Below are positions 10,071-22,664 of a stretch of 64,000 nt of DNA, piece by piece (position 1 is the stretch's first letter; the number at the start of each line of letters is the position of its first letter). Location: contig OX336397.1 in assembly GCA_946902985.2 (NCBI GenBank), positions 190,406,813-190,470,812 on the forward strand, written 5' to 3'. The stretch is from Meconema thalassinum. Taxonomy: Eukaryota; Arthropoda; Insecta; Orthoptera; Tettigoniidae. Under the pieces are notes generated by a model, which was given only the letters and a program-made list of their open reading frames with translations, was not told the origin of the DNA and ran no database searches. Both the position numbers and the translations under genes were made by a program.

Positions 10071-13000
10071 ACCTGGAGGGTCGCGGGTTCGAATCCCAAA
10101 AATGTGGAAGTTGGTAAATTCGAATCTGCGATATGTTATCGGAATCGACACGGTATTGTGTTGATTAAATTGGTATTCAGACGGTCCTTACATCTGATTT
10201 TCGAAAAATCACTTTTAGCGTCCTTGCGGGTCGGGGGTTCGAGTCTCATTGGGGTGGAAGTATGTAAATTCGAATCCGCGATACATTATCGGAAAAGGTA
10301 CGGTATTGTGTTGATTAAATTAGTATTCAGACGGTCCTTACATCGGATTATCAAAAAGTCACCTATAGCGTCCTGGAGGGTCGCGGGTTCGAATTCCAAT
10401 GAGGTGGAGGTTTGTAAATTCGAATCTGCGATATATTATCGCAATCGGTACGGTATTATGTTAATTAAACTAATATTCAGACGGTTGTTACATCGGATTT
10501 TCGAAAAGTCACCTGTAGCGACCTGGAGGGTCGCGGGTTCGAATCCCAATGAGGAGGAAGTTTGTAAATTCGAATCAGCGATATGTTATCGCAATCTGTA
10601 CGGTGTTGTGTTGATTTAACAACTATTCAGACGGTCCTTACATCGGATTTTCAAAAAGTCACTTATAGCGCCCTTGTGGGTCGCAGGTTCGAATCCCAAT
10701 GAGGTGGAAGATTGTACATTCGAATTCGCGATATGTTATCGGATAAGGCACGGTATTGTGTTGATCAAATTGGTATTCAGACGGTCCTAACATCGGATTT
10801 TCGAAAAGTCACCTTTAGTGCCCTTGTGGGTCGTGGGTTCGAATCCCAATGAGATGAAAGTTTGTAAATTCGAATCTAAGATATGTTATCGGAATCGGTA
10901 CTGTATTATGTTGATTACATTAATATTCAGACGGTCCTTACATCGGATTTTCGAAAAGTCACTTGTAGCGTCCTGGAGGGTCGCGGGTTCGAATCCCAAT
11001 GGGGTGGAAGTTTGTAAATTTGAATCCAAGTCATATTATCGGCAACGGTACGGTATTGTGTTGTTTAAATTAGTATTTACAGGGTCCTTATATCGGTTTT
11101 TCGAAAAGTCACCTGTAGCGTCCTGGAGGGTCGCGGGTTCGAATCCCAATGAGGTGGAACTTTGTAAATTCGAATCTGCGATATGTTATCGGAATCGGTA
11201 CGGTATTATGTTGATTAAATTAATATTCAGACGGTCCTTACATCGGAATTTCGAAAAGTCACGTCTAGTGTCCTGGAGGGTCGAGGGTTGGAATCCCAAT
11301 GAGGAGGAAGTTTGTAAATTCGAATCCGCTATATATTATCGATAACGGTACGGTATTGTGTTTGATTAAATTACTATTCAGACGGTCCTTTGGTCGGATA
11401 TTCGAAAAGTCATCTGTAGCGTCCTGGAGGGTCGCGGGTTCGAATCCCAATGAGGTGGAAGATTGATAATTCGAATCAGCGATATGTTATCGGAATCAGT
11501 ACGGTATTGTTTTGAGTAAACAACTATTCAGACGGTCCTTACATCGGATTTTCGAAAAGTCACCGTTAGCGTCCTTGCGGGTCACGGGTTCGAATCCCAA
11601 TGAGGTGGAAGTTTGTAAATTCGAATCCGCGATATATTATCGGAAAAGGTACGGTATTATGTTGATTGAATTATTATTCAGACGGTCATTACATCGGTTT
11701 ATCGAAAAGTCACCTATAGCGCCCTTGCGGGTCGCGGTTTCGAATCCCAATGAGGCGGAGGTTTGTAAATTCTAATCTCCGATATATTGTCGGGAGCGGT
11801 ACGGTATTGTGTTGATTAAATTACTATTCAGACGGTCCTCACATCGGTTTTTCGAAAAGTCACTTATAGCGCCCTCGTGGGTCGCGGGTTCGAATCCCAA
11901 TGAGGTGGAAGTTTGTAAATTCGAATCAGCGATATGTTATCGGAATCAGTACGGTATTGTTTTGAGTAAACAACTATTCAGACGGTCCTTACATCGGATT
12001 TTCGAAAAGTCACCTTTAGCGTCCTTGCGGGTCGCGGGTTCGAATCCCAATGAGGTGGAAGTTTGTAAATTCGAATCCGTGATATATTATCGGAAACGGT
12101 ACGGTATTATGTTGATTGAATTAATATTCAGACGGTCCTTACATCGGATTTTCGAAAAGTCACTTGTAGCGTCCTGGAGGGTCACGGGTTCGAATCCCAA
12201 TGGGGTAGAAGTTTGTAAATTTGAATCCAAGTCATATTATCGGAGACGGTACTGTATCGTGTTGATTAAATTAGTATTTACACGGTCCTTACATCGCTTC
12301 TTCGAAAAGGCACCTGTAGCGTCCTGGAAGGTCGCGGTTTCGAATCCCAATGGGGTGGAATTTTGTAAATTCGAATCAGTGATATGTTATCGGAATCGGC
12401 TCAGTATTGAGTTGATTAAATAAGTCTTCAGACGGTCCTAACATCGGATGTTCGAAAAGTCACCTTTAGTGCTCTTGTGGGTCATGGGTTCGAATCCCAA
12501 TGAGATGAAAGTTTGTAAATTCGAATCTAAGATATGTTATCGGAATCGGTACTGTATTATGTTGATTACATTAATATTCAGACGGTCCTTACATCGGATT
12601 TTCGAAAAGTCACTTGTAGCGTCCTGGAGGGTCGCGGGTTCGAATCCCAATGGGGTGGAAGTTTGTAAATTTGAATCCAAGTCATATTATCGGAATCTGT
12701 ACGGTATTGTGTTGTTTAAATTAGTATTTACAGGGTCCTTATATCGGTTTTTGGAAAAGTCACCTGTAGCGTCCTAGAGGGTCGCGGGTTCGAATCCCAA
12801 TGAGGTGGAAGTTTTTAAATTCGAATTCGCGATATGTTATCGGAATCGGTACGGTATTATGTTGATTAAATTAATATTCAGACGGTCCTTACATCGGAAT
12901 TTCGAAAAGTCAGCTCTAGTGTCCTGGAGGGTCGAGGGTTGGAATCCCAATGAGGAGGAAGTTTGTAAATTCGAATCCGTTATATATTATCGATAACGGT

Positions 13001-16000
13001 ACGGTATTGTGTTGATTAAATTACTATTCAGACGGTCCTTTGGTCGGATTTTCAAAAAGTCACCTGTAGCGTCCTGGAGGGTCGCGGGTTCGAATCCCAG
13101 TGAGGTGGAAGTTTGTAAATTCGAATCTAAGATATGTTACCGGAATCAGTACGGTATTGTTTTGAGTAAACAACTATTCAGACGGTCCTTACATCGGATT
13201 TTCGAAAAGTCACCTTTAGCGTCCTTGCGGTTCGCGGGTTCGAATCCCAATGAGGTGGAAGTTTGTAAATTCGAATCCGTGATATATTATCGGAAACGGT
13301 ACGGTATTATGTTGATTGAATTATTATTCAGACGGTCATTACACCGGTTTTTCCAAATGTCACCTATAGCGCCCTTGCGGGTCGCGGGTTCGAATCCCAA
13401 TGAGGTGGAGGTTTGTAAATTCGAATCTGCGATATATTATCAGGAGCGGTACGGTATTGTGTTGATTAAATTACTATTCAGACGGTCCTCACATCGGTTT
13501 TTCGAAAAGTAACTTATAGCGCCCTTGTGGGTCGCGGGTTAGAATCCCAATGAGGTGGAAGTTTGTAAATTCGAATCCGCGATATATATTATCGGAAACA
13601 GTACGGTATTGTGTTTATTAAATTAGTATTCAGACGGTACTTACATCGGATTTTCGAAAATTCACCTTTAGTGCCCTTGTGGGTCGGGGGTTCGAATCCC
13701 AATGAGATGGAAGTTTGTAAATTCGAATCTGCGATTTGTTATCGGATTCCGTACTGTATTATGTTGATTAAATTAATATTCAGACGGTCCTTACATCGGA
13801 TTTTCGGAAAGTCTCTTGTAGCGTCCTGGAGGGTCGCGGGTTCGAATCCCAATGGGGTGGAAATTTGTAAATTCGAATCCAAGTCATATTATCGGAAACG
13901 GTACGGTATTGTGTTGATTAAATTAGTATTTACACGGTCCTTACATCGGTTTATCGAAAAGTCACCTGTAGCGTCCTGGAGGGTCGCGGGTCCGAATCCC
14001 AATGATGTGGAAGTTTGTAAATTCGAATCCGCGATATATTATCGGAAACGGTACGGTATTGTGTTGATTAAATAAGTATTCAGACGGTCCTTACATCGGT
14101 TTATCGAAAAGTCACCTTTAGTGCCCTTGTGGGTCGCGGGTTCGAATCCCATTGAGGTGGAAGTTTGTAAATTCGAATCCGCGATATATTATCGGAATCG
14201 GTACTGTATTATGATGATTAAATTAATATTCAGACAGTCCTTACATCGGATTTTCGAAAAGTCACCTTTAGTGCCCTTGTGGGTCGCGGGTTCGGATCCC
14301 AACGAGATGGAAGTTTGTAATTTCGAATCTGCGATATGTTATCGGATTCCGTACTGTATTATGTTGATTAAATTAATATTCAGACGGTCCTTACATCGGA
14401 TTTTCGAAAAGTCACCTTTAGGCTCCTTGTGGGTCGCGGGTTCGAATCCCAATGAGATGGAAGTTTGTAAATTCGAATCTGCGATATGTTATCGGAATCG
14501 GTACTGTATTATGTTGAATAAATTAATATTCAGACGGTCGTTACATCGGATTTTCGAAAAGTCACCTTTAGTGCCCTTGTGGGTCGCGGGTTCGAATCCC
14601 AATGATATGGAAGTTTGTAAATTCGAATCTGCGATATGTTATCGGAATCGGTACTGTATTATGTTGAATAAATTAATATTCAGACGGTCGTTACATCGGA
14701 TTTTCGAAAAGTCACCTTTAGTGCCCTTGTGGGTCGCGGGTTCGAATCCCAATGAGATGGAAGTTTGTAAATTCGAATCTGCGATATGTTATCGGAATCG
14801 GTACTGTATTATGTTGAATAAATTAATATTCAGACGGTCGTTACATCGGATTTTCGAAAAGTCACTTTTAGTGCCCTTGTGGGTCGCGGGTTCGAATCCC
14901 AATGAGATGGAAGTTTGTAAATTCGAATCTGCGATATGTTATCGGATTCCGTACTGTATTATGTTGATTAAATTAATATTCAGACGGTCCTTACATCGGA
15001 TTTTCGAAAAGTCAGTTGTAGCGTCCTGGAGGGTCGCGGGTTCGAACTCCAATGGGGTAGAAGTTTGTAAATTCGAATCCAAGTCATATTATAGGTAACG
15101 GTACTGTATTGTGTTGATTAAATTAGTATTTACACGGTCCTTACATCGGTTTTTCGAAAAGTCACCTTTAGCGTCCTTGCGGGTCGCGGGTTCGAATCCC
15201 AATGAGGTGGAGGTTTGTAAATTCGAATCTGCGATATATTATCGAAAACGGTACGGTATTGTGTTTATTAAATTAGTATTCAGACGGTCCTTACATCGGT
15301 TAATCGAAAAGTCACCTCCAGCGTCCTGGAGTGTCGTGGGTTCGAATCCCAATGGGGTGGAAGTTTGTAAATTCGAATCCGCGATATGTTATCGAAAACG
15401 GTACGGTATTGTGTTGATTAAATTGGTATTCAGACGGTCCTAACATAGGATTTTCGAAAAGTCACCTTTAGGCTCCTTGTGGGTCGCGGGTTCGAATCCC
15501 AATGAGATGGATGTTTGTAAATTCGAATCTGCGATATGTTATCGGAATTGGTACTGTATTATGTTGATTAAATTAATATTCGGACGGTCGATACATCGGA
15601 TTTTCGAAAAGTCACTTGTAGCGTCCTGGAGGGTCGTGGGTTCGAATCCCAATGGGGTGGAAGTTTGTAAATTCGAATCCAAGTCATATTATCGGACACG
15701 GTACGGTATTGTGTTGATTAAATTAGTATCTACACGGTCCTGACATCGGTTTATCGAAAATTCACATTTAGCGCCCTTGTTGGTCGCGGGTTCGAATCCC
15801 AATGAGGTGGAAGTTTGTAAATTCGAATCAGCGATATGTTATCGGAATCGGTACGGTATTGTTTTGAGTAAACAACTATTCGGACGGTCCTTACATCGGA
15901 TTTTCGAAAAGTCACCTTTAGCGTCCTAGCGGGTCGCGGATTCGAATCCCAATCTGGTGGAAGTTTGTAAGTTCGAATCCGCGATATATTATCGGAAACG

Positions 16001-16225
16001 GTCCGGTATTGTGTTTACTAAATTAGTATTCAGACTGTCCTTACATCGGTTCATCGAAAAGTCACCTCTAGCGTTCTGGAGTGTCAAGGGTTAGAATCCC
16101 AATGAGGTGGAAGTTTGTAAATTCGAATCCGCGATATGTTATCGGAATCGGCTCAGTATTGTGTTGATTAAATTTGTATTCAGACGGTCCTTACATCGGA
16201 TTTTCGATAAGTCACCAGTAGCGCC
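10070..16225 (+). repeat. 150-bp satellite array with a Pol III B-box-like motif per unit
   Basis: The landmark gacggtcctta recurs at 10180, 10330 and so on, every 150 bp, for about 41 units. Each unit reads roughly: gacggtccttacatcgg, tttcgaaaagtcacc, tagcgtcctggagggtcgc, GGTTCGAATCCC, aatgaggtggaag, tttgtaaattcgaatc, gatatgttatcgg, ggtattatgttgattaaatt. The core GGTTCGAATCCC matches the tRNA T-arm/B-box consensus GGTTCGANNCC and is kept in most units; no A-box lies at tRNA spacing. Small indels occur at about 11361 (+1) and 13587 (+2). Because 150 is divisible by 3, long open frames appear (for example 14121-15098). I do not think they are genes: they have no start context, no end signal and no constraint apart from the repeat itself. 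Confidence 0.92.
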
Positions 16226-19200
16226 CTTACAATGGATATGGAAAAGTCACCCCTTAGTTGCTTTCAGTGTTCTTCTTTCTCGCTATATATTATAGTCTTC
16301 GCAGAATTGAACAAATGACATTTGTAGAGCTAAGAGAGTGCTTTGAAATTGTGTTGTTAACCTGCATCTGTGTTAGCAACGCACGCATGCGCCGTAGTAA
16401 AATAGAAATTCTTTTTACGTTTTCATGCTACATGCGAGTGAGTGCTTCTTCTTTCTCGCCATGTTCTTTGCCTCGTGGTGACGAACAGATGACTGCAGTT
16501 CTGCGTTTTTCAAACATGGCGCTGCATCTCCCATGCATATGAGATGTGGTACATTTCTTATAGATTACAGCAATATTTCTGCATGTACCGCAGATTTCTC
16601 AACGGATTTCACTTAAATGCATATGTTTCTTGATATTCTGTGGAGAGAAAGTGCCTTATTCTAAAAACTTTTATATTTTGGTGTACTTGCTAGGCTCATG
16701 TGGTTAATATTTCTTTGAGAGCATACTCACTGCACATGCTCTGTTCGATAGAACGCGCCCTGAAGCTTCCTAGTGAACAATCCGCAATTTTGACTTCGGC
16801 GAGGACAGCTTATTTTCTTCCTCGAGGTATATTACCTACAATTTTAATATCACATATCTCAGGATCATGCCATATTTAATTCCGCATAATTTACCATCTT
16901 CTATGCCTTTGGAAATGGAAAATAATATTTTTGGTAAGGGTATTTTCACCTCAGACACGCGGTGAGTGAAGTAATTTGTCGCTAAATGACTTAACCACTT
17001 CCGTGGAATCAGAAAGCAGTTCCTAGCTGCAACACACCTTATTTAGAGTCCGTCGTGACTGCACGTGTTATGACATTTGTCTGTCTTATAGACGAAGGCC
17101 ACGTTTAGCATGATTCTATATCCCAGAATTGGGAGGATTATTATCTGCAGCCATCGAGCTGAGTGCTACGATAAATTTCAGCGAAAAGTATTTATTTCAG
17201 CCGTGCAAGGCTAGTACTTCGCTATTTAGTAAGTGTGGAATTGATTTGTGTGACTTTAACGTTTTTCACGAGACCACGAGACCGTCTAAAATCATACCGG
17301 AAATATTAAGGCTACAGCCACGTTTTATAGCCCAGTCGATGCTGTTAATATATTTAACGATGGTAAAGCTACGCATCGCACGTTTTATATTATGATTACG
17401 CAGAATTGTAGTGATCCAAATAAGTGTAGAATCTGTGAGGAATACCACGTGTATCACAAAGCCTGTGGCAGGTAAAGCAGATCCATTTATCAATCACCTG
17501 CAACTTTAAAGCCAGTGATAGCTTACAAACTACGTGAATTAATAATAGAAGCAGTGATATTAATTGCCATGATGCAACTTAAATCGTGCCACCTGATTAC
17601 CATATTCCAACATCGACGTGAGGCCGTCGAGATGGAGTAACTCCTTATGTAGAGGGAGGACCCGATGAAATAATCCACAACACCATGGGAATGTTTAACC
17701 AGCACCCTGATGTACAAGCCGTGTACGAGATAAAGGAGCTAGATGACAGGCAAGGACCATTGGCCTTATCCATAAATATGCCTGGGAAAATGGAGGTATA
17801 TTACCCCTTCCAACGGGAAGTTTGGAAGGTGATCAACATCAAGCCGTAATCGTAAGTCCTATACCTTCATAACTGTACAAGGTTTGTCCAGGGGGAGGTA
17901 ACTTTGATGTATTTAGCCGAAACTACGATATTTGACCAATTAGGCAGGATTAGTATATTTTTCTTCTTGGCACTGGAACCATCTTTAGTTAGACACCAAA
18001 CCCGTGTTCTATACGGCAAGGTGCACATTTATCTGTACGTATTTTAAGTGTAATGATAAGCCAGCCTGGCGAAGGCTGTATTTTATGTCATGTAAAATAC
18101 ATCGTCAAACAGAAGTTGTAGACTTCTGATACGTAGGGAGCACCCTATACTTTAGGCCCCTTATTTTTAGTTGAAAACACATTTTACCGTATCATTTCTC
18201 AGTCGACAGATGCTGAAACATTTTTTGTACACTTTATTTGACATTTTCGTGAGTACCATTTACTACGTGAAGTTCCTGGAAGGAACGAACCCATATACAA
18301 TAAGATTGGTGGGTAAAAATCTACATCGTATCATTTCAAACATCACAGCAGAAGTTAGATATTGTTATTTTGTTTTTGAATGTGCCAAGCCATGCACATA
18401 AACCCACGTGTTCAAAGAAATGGATGAGTGACATATCTGCCAAAGTCAGTGTAGCTAGGTTGCACGAGTGTAGAGTCTTTATTTTACTCTCCTTTGGAAT
18501 CATTGCAAAGTTATATGTGCTGAAAGGGTAAAACATTTTAAGAAACACTCTTAGGGAAGTGATAATATATTTGAATGCCATCTGCAAAGACACCAGGACT
18601 TCATTTCGTGCCTCTGTTAGATAAAAATGAACAGTTTTGTAACGCAACTTATATGAAGCCAAACCGAACTTATTGCTGTGTAGAGGGCTTGTTTGACACG
18701 CAAAAGCTAGTGATAGAAACCTGTTACTACCTGAAATGCAAAGCGAGACGACTACATTGACTTGTTTATACCGATAATTTACGTCACAATCATAGGAATT
18801 TGAAGGTCAGTGTCATCAATTATAACCATGCTTTGGGAACAGCTACGTGAACTGTGGAACACCTGTTATTTTGTTTACCACTTTTAAGGAGTGAGGGAGT
18901 TTTCGCTAACACGAATTCCTTAAATATTTGAGCTGATGAAAGTGAATCATCTAGCGTGTTGTAAGAATCGTTTAAACTACATGTTAATTGACCCAGTTTT
19001 TGTATAAATTCAGGCTAGCTTATGTTATTGTTGTGTCTGTGAACACATTATGGTATTAGGCAGGACGGATTTAAGTCCGCCTTATTGTTGGTTTATTCCG
19101 GCGTCTATTTGAGCTGCGGCCAAGGCGACCGATGATATTTGCGAGCAATTGGTGAAAGACGCGCTAACCTGTGTTATTGTTGCCTTATAGAAGTCATATT

Positions 19201-20300
19201 CTTGGAATGAATCTCAAGTGAGATCACATGCTGCCGATGAATGGTGTCCTAAACTAAATCATCTAATACAATGTTTAAACCTTCTGATAAATCAAAGCAT
19301 AATTATCCTAAATCGACGGATTAATTACTTGAATAATTACAGCCTTTAATTTTTGCAATCATTTGCTTCTTATTGATTGACACCGTGATTTCGAATCATT
19401 TTCAGTGGAGATGACATTTAAATGAGCTGACACTGTTTTATTTTCGACGACATGAATCTTTCGGGACCAGTAGTCATTAACTTATGGCCCGCGTGATCAA
19501 AGCTTGTAAGTCACAGTGCTGATTGCGCGTTGCCGACCTAATTTACACACTTGAGATGACGACTGAGTACAAGGAGTATCTCAGATTTTAAAGGCGGGCT
19601 AGGATTAAAGTGTTCATTGATTATTTCCAAGTGTATTCACCCTATTGTACCCTGTTAGATGTAAGAGTGTTATGCAATGTTTTTTTGATAGTCAGTGGTC
19701 AAACTATCCTTAGATTTGGTAATAAACATTTGATTACGACGCGTCTCGCCGTAATACTTTCGTTCACATAGGATTAAGACAGATGTAAATGCAATAGTAA
19801 CTGTGGACGTGGTACCATCCTAACCTAGGGATTGGTCTTGCTTGATGTAAAATGTAACTTGTACCGAGTCATTTGTTGCAACCTTGCTTCGCGTTAATTT
19901 TTCATGTACCTCGCGCCGAGCTTAGTTGTTGCTTTTGTTTCATGTAACTAGGACTTCGCGATGGTACTTAACGTCATATTAGGGAACGACTCATTATTGT
20001 ATTTAGATCAGGGGACTAGCCGATTTCGACCCTCGGAAGTAGTTTAGGGGTCTTTCTTTGAATAAATCATTCACGAAATTTTACTTCAGACCGGATCTCT
20101 TTATTGTTAGCTTTGTATTTGAGGATGTATTTCTTTGGGCGTCTATGACATGTTTCCGTACCAAATGACCCAGATCCCCTTGAACAAGCCTCTCGTGCTA
20201 CGCTAGCCCTTAAAGAAATGCACCCGATTCTCTCAGGTTGTTGGTTCGAAGGACGGGGTCGTTCGAAGTACCATTTCTTTCGGTGGATGGTACCCGGATA
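16226..20300. other. Unassigned sequence, no confident gene
   Basis: Mixed-composition sequence with only short open frames on either strand. One stretch (17613-17849) reads like a protein fragment and is listed separately. AATAAA near 20063 and the surrounding 19.7-20.3 kb could be the end of an LTR or a gene, but no matching second LTR is present. I recognise nothing else here. Confidence 0.4.
17613..17849 (+). pseudogene. Protein-like fragment of unknown family
   Basis: After a TGA, a frame of about 78 codons ends at TAA 17847-17849. It includes GVTPYVEGGPDEIIHNTM, then FNQHPDVQAVYEIKELDDRQ and MEVYYPFQREVWKVINIK. Its composition (acidic, aromatic, proline and glycine spread out) looks like real protein rather than chance. 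It has no good start codon at its beginning; the first ATG is 17685. It may be a single exon or a transposon relic. I do not recognise the family. Confidence 0.3.
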
Positions 20301-21005
20301 ACCTCCTCTGACGGGCTCAATACGTCTTGTGACTGACAGCAAAAAGGCTGAAAGTTAATAGCTAAGCCAACATTTATTGACAGAACAATTTATGGTCCTA
20401 ACCTAGCTGCTTTCCACATGGCTAAACGTAACATTGTTTTCAATAAGCCTATATATATTGGAATGTGTATACTGGATATTTCCAAACTTCTTATGTATTC
20501 CCACCACTATGATGTCCTGCTACGCTATTATGGCATGGAAAATCTTAAACGTATGTATATGGATACAGACTCGTTCGTTTATTAGGTTAACACCCAAGAT
20601 GTGGATCAAGGCAAGATGAATTTCTTAGAACACCTGGACACATCTCATTATCCTACTAATCACATATGTTACTCTACATCACACAAAAAGTGGGAAAATT
20701 TTAAGATGAGGCTTGTGGACGTATTAATCAAGCATTTGTTGGAAATGGTATAGAAATAAAAAGGATTGAAGGTATTATCAGTGGTATTGTCAAAAATTCT
20801 ATAAGTTTTCAAGATTATAAGGATTGTATCATGAAAAACGAGATAAAAGAATACCAATGAAGATTATTGCTTCTAAAAACATAGCATAACATCTGTAAGA
20901 CTAAAATAATTGCTTTGTGTCCTAGTGTTGATAAAAGAGTAATTCATTTGGATGGTATAGCTACACATGCCTATGGTCATTACTCAACCGTTGACCTTGC
21001 TTAAA
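20300..21005 (+). pseudogene. Polinton/Maverick DNA polymerase B, C-terminal relic
   Basis: Consecutive fragments in changing plus-strand frames match protein-primed family B polymerase of Polintons: SIRLVTDSKKAE (about 20309-20350); LIAKPTFIDRTIYGP, then NKPIYIGMCILDISKLLMY, then YMDTDSFVY (20352-20582), the last being the DTDS metal-binding motif C; then a TAG at 20583; then GKMNFLEHLDTSHYP (to 20753); then SISFQDYKDCIMKN (about 20795-20836); then DKRVIHLDGIATHAYGHY (about 20930-20985). It has at least two nonsense codons and two frame changes. Upstream polymerase motifs, capsid and integrase genes were not found, so only the C-terminal third of the gene is present. Confidence 0.82.
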
Positions 21006-21640
21006 AAGTTACGTTATGGATATCAGAATCCTCTACCTATGTCTAGCAAAATACATAAACCAAAAAATTTAAAGAAATAAAACAATAGCACTAAAAATAA
21101 AATACAGAACCAATCAAGCAACAAAAACAAAAAATAATATATTACGTGTAGATATTGCACATGTATTTAAAATAAATAAAAAATATTTTATGGTCACTGC
21201 TTGTACATTTTTAATTTCCACCCACTTCCCCCACTCATAATGCCAACTATTAACCTCAAGTAATCTTGAGAATTTACACTTAGGTAGCTTAAATTAGGTA
21301 GTCAAAGGTATAGTAGAACCCATTATTACCTAAATGCTTTGATATAAGGTATACAGCCTTGTTATATGTAATGAAAAATCTTGTTTTGGAAATACGAACT
21401 TTCAACATGGACTAAATCAAAAAAAATGTTAACAACAAAATTGGAAAATCCATGTTTCCATATCATGAAATTCAAAGAAGCTTTAAACTGACATTTTTAA
21501 AAACTGTAAATGGAAAATTGGCAAATGGCAATGTGTGAAATGTGAAAATGAAAATTCGGAAATTGGTCAATTGCAATGTGTGAAATATGACAATGAAAAA
21601 AAAATGAAGCTTTAACTTTTTAAAACTTAACTGACTTGGT
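21006..21640. other. AT-rich tract, no gene
   Basis: Adenine-rich sequence following the polymerase relic, with repeated short words such as 'gaaaattggcaaatggcaat' near 21510 and a diverged neighbour near 21555. Nothing coding was recognised. Confidence 0.5.
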
Positions 21641-22200
21641 AATCGTAAGCTGGTTGTGCGTAGCGAACATTTTGAACAGTAGCCACAGTGTAGGTGTTAG
21701 CTTTACCTTACTCTCAATAAGCCTAGCAGTGCGTGTGCCGTTATATACTTTGTGTGTGTGCAATAGCCCTTCGCTTAGCTTTAAAGGTTAGGTTACGTTA
21801 GGTTAATTAAGTTAGCTGAGCTTAGGTTAGGTAAGGCTAGGTTAGGTAAAGTTAGGTGAGGACATGTTTGGTTAGGTGAACTGAGGTTAGGTAAAGTTTG
21901 GTTAGGTTAGGTTAGGTTAGGTTAAGTTTGGTAAGGTTAGTTTACGTTACGTTAGGTAAGGTTAGGTTAGTATGCCATATGTATAAGTGGTTGTGTGCAG
22001 TGACCATTTTGTGTACTGTATTAGCCCTGTGCTAAAAATAGATTTGAAAAGCCCGCCATTAAAGAGTGTGGTTGCGCGTGGCAGCCATAATGCCCATTAT
22101 CCCCTGTGCCAGCTATACTCTCCTCTCCATAAGAATAACATAGAGCAGTTGCGCGCGACGGCCATCTTGCCCATTAGCCCCTGTGCCACAATCGCCTAAT
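21640..22200 (+). repeat. Diverged repeat of a 'ggttg-gcg...gccat...cccct' motif flanking the TTAGG tract
   Basis: Variants of gtggttgcgcgtggcagccat followed by gcccattancccctgtgcc occur near 22068, 22146, 21985 and 21650. They lie on both sides of the telomere-like repeat, and the tract may have expanded within one such unit. No coding function is inferred. Confidence 0.5.
21781..21975 (+). repeat. Degenerate TTAGG telomere-type repeat tract
   Basis: Iterated ggttaggttaggttag with interspersed variants (ggtaa, ggtga, agttt). The purest run is at about 21900-21925. TTAGG is the ancestral insect telomere repeat by established knowledge. Here it is short, interrupted and internal, so it is an interstitial or telomere-like repeat and not a chromosome end. 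Confidence 0.7.
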
Positions 22201-22664
22201 ATTACCTATTGAGAAGCACTGTTAATGATTCATTGGATCATAACTCATGTACTAAAAGCTTGGCTAATTCGTACAACCATTATCTTGAAAACATTTCTCC
22301 CGATAAACTTGTAGTTTGGAAACAAAGAGCTTTCCACATTGAAGTATGTTTTCCCAAAATTTAGTTGAGTTGCCTAATCGTAATTTCATTTGAGTTTTGA
22401 TATTGGGGTTTCTGCCATATCTTTAAGGTAAAATGGTGGCAATATAAACATGACACTGAGGTGCCTCTTACTAGTGGCACCTAATTTGCTTTCATTTTGT
22501 TTGAATTTTCAATAGGGACAGGCATTTAATCACACAATACGCACAAAAACGTGACCACCCTCAAGGTAGTGCAGCCTGAATTACAAGAAACAAATGATAA
22601 TCACAAAGTTTATCATCCCAAGGCAAAATACGCACAAAAAATAATAATTAGGACATAGAGGAAA

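Noticed and set aside
10023..10619. Satellite as a repeat-protein gene in sense orientation with an upstream start
   Set aside because: The apparent start lies in the unrelated 172-bp repeat, and the frame is broken by stops in several units.
14121..15098. 325-codon plus-strand frame in the satellite, encoding a 50-residue repeat
   Set aside because: The unit is 150 bp, so any frame lacking a stop in one unit stays open through all. Other units have stops, indels shift the frame, and there is no gene context.
10085..16150. tRNA genes suggested by GGTTCGAATCCC
   Set aside because: No cloverleaf, no A-box at proper distance, and the T-stem pairs only over about three bases.
10070..16225. CRISPR-like regular spacing
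   Set aside because: The whole 150-bp unit is repeated, with no unique spacers, and the genome is eukaryotic.
19700..20300. Possible solo LTR end (AATAAA near 20063)
   Set aside because: No paired copy, no clear TG...CA limits and no target duplication found.
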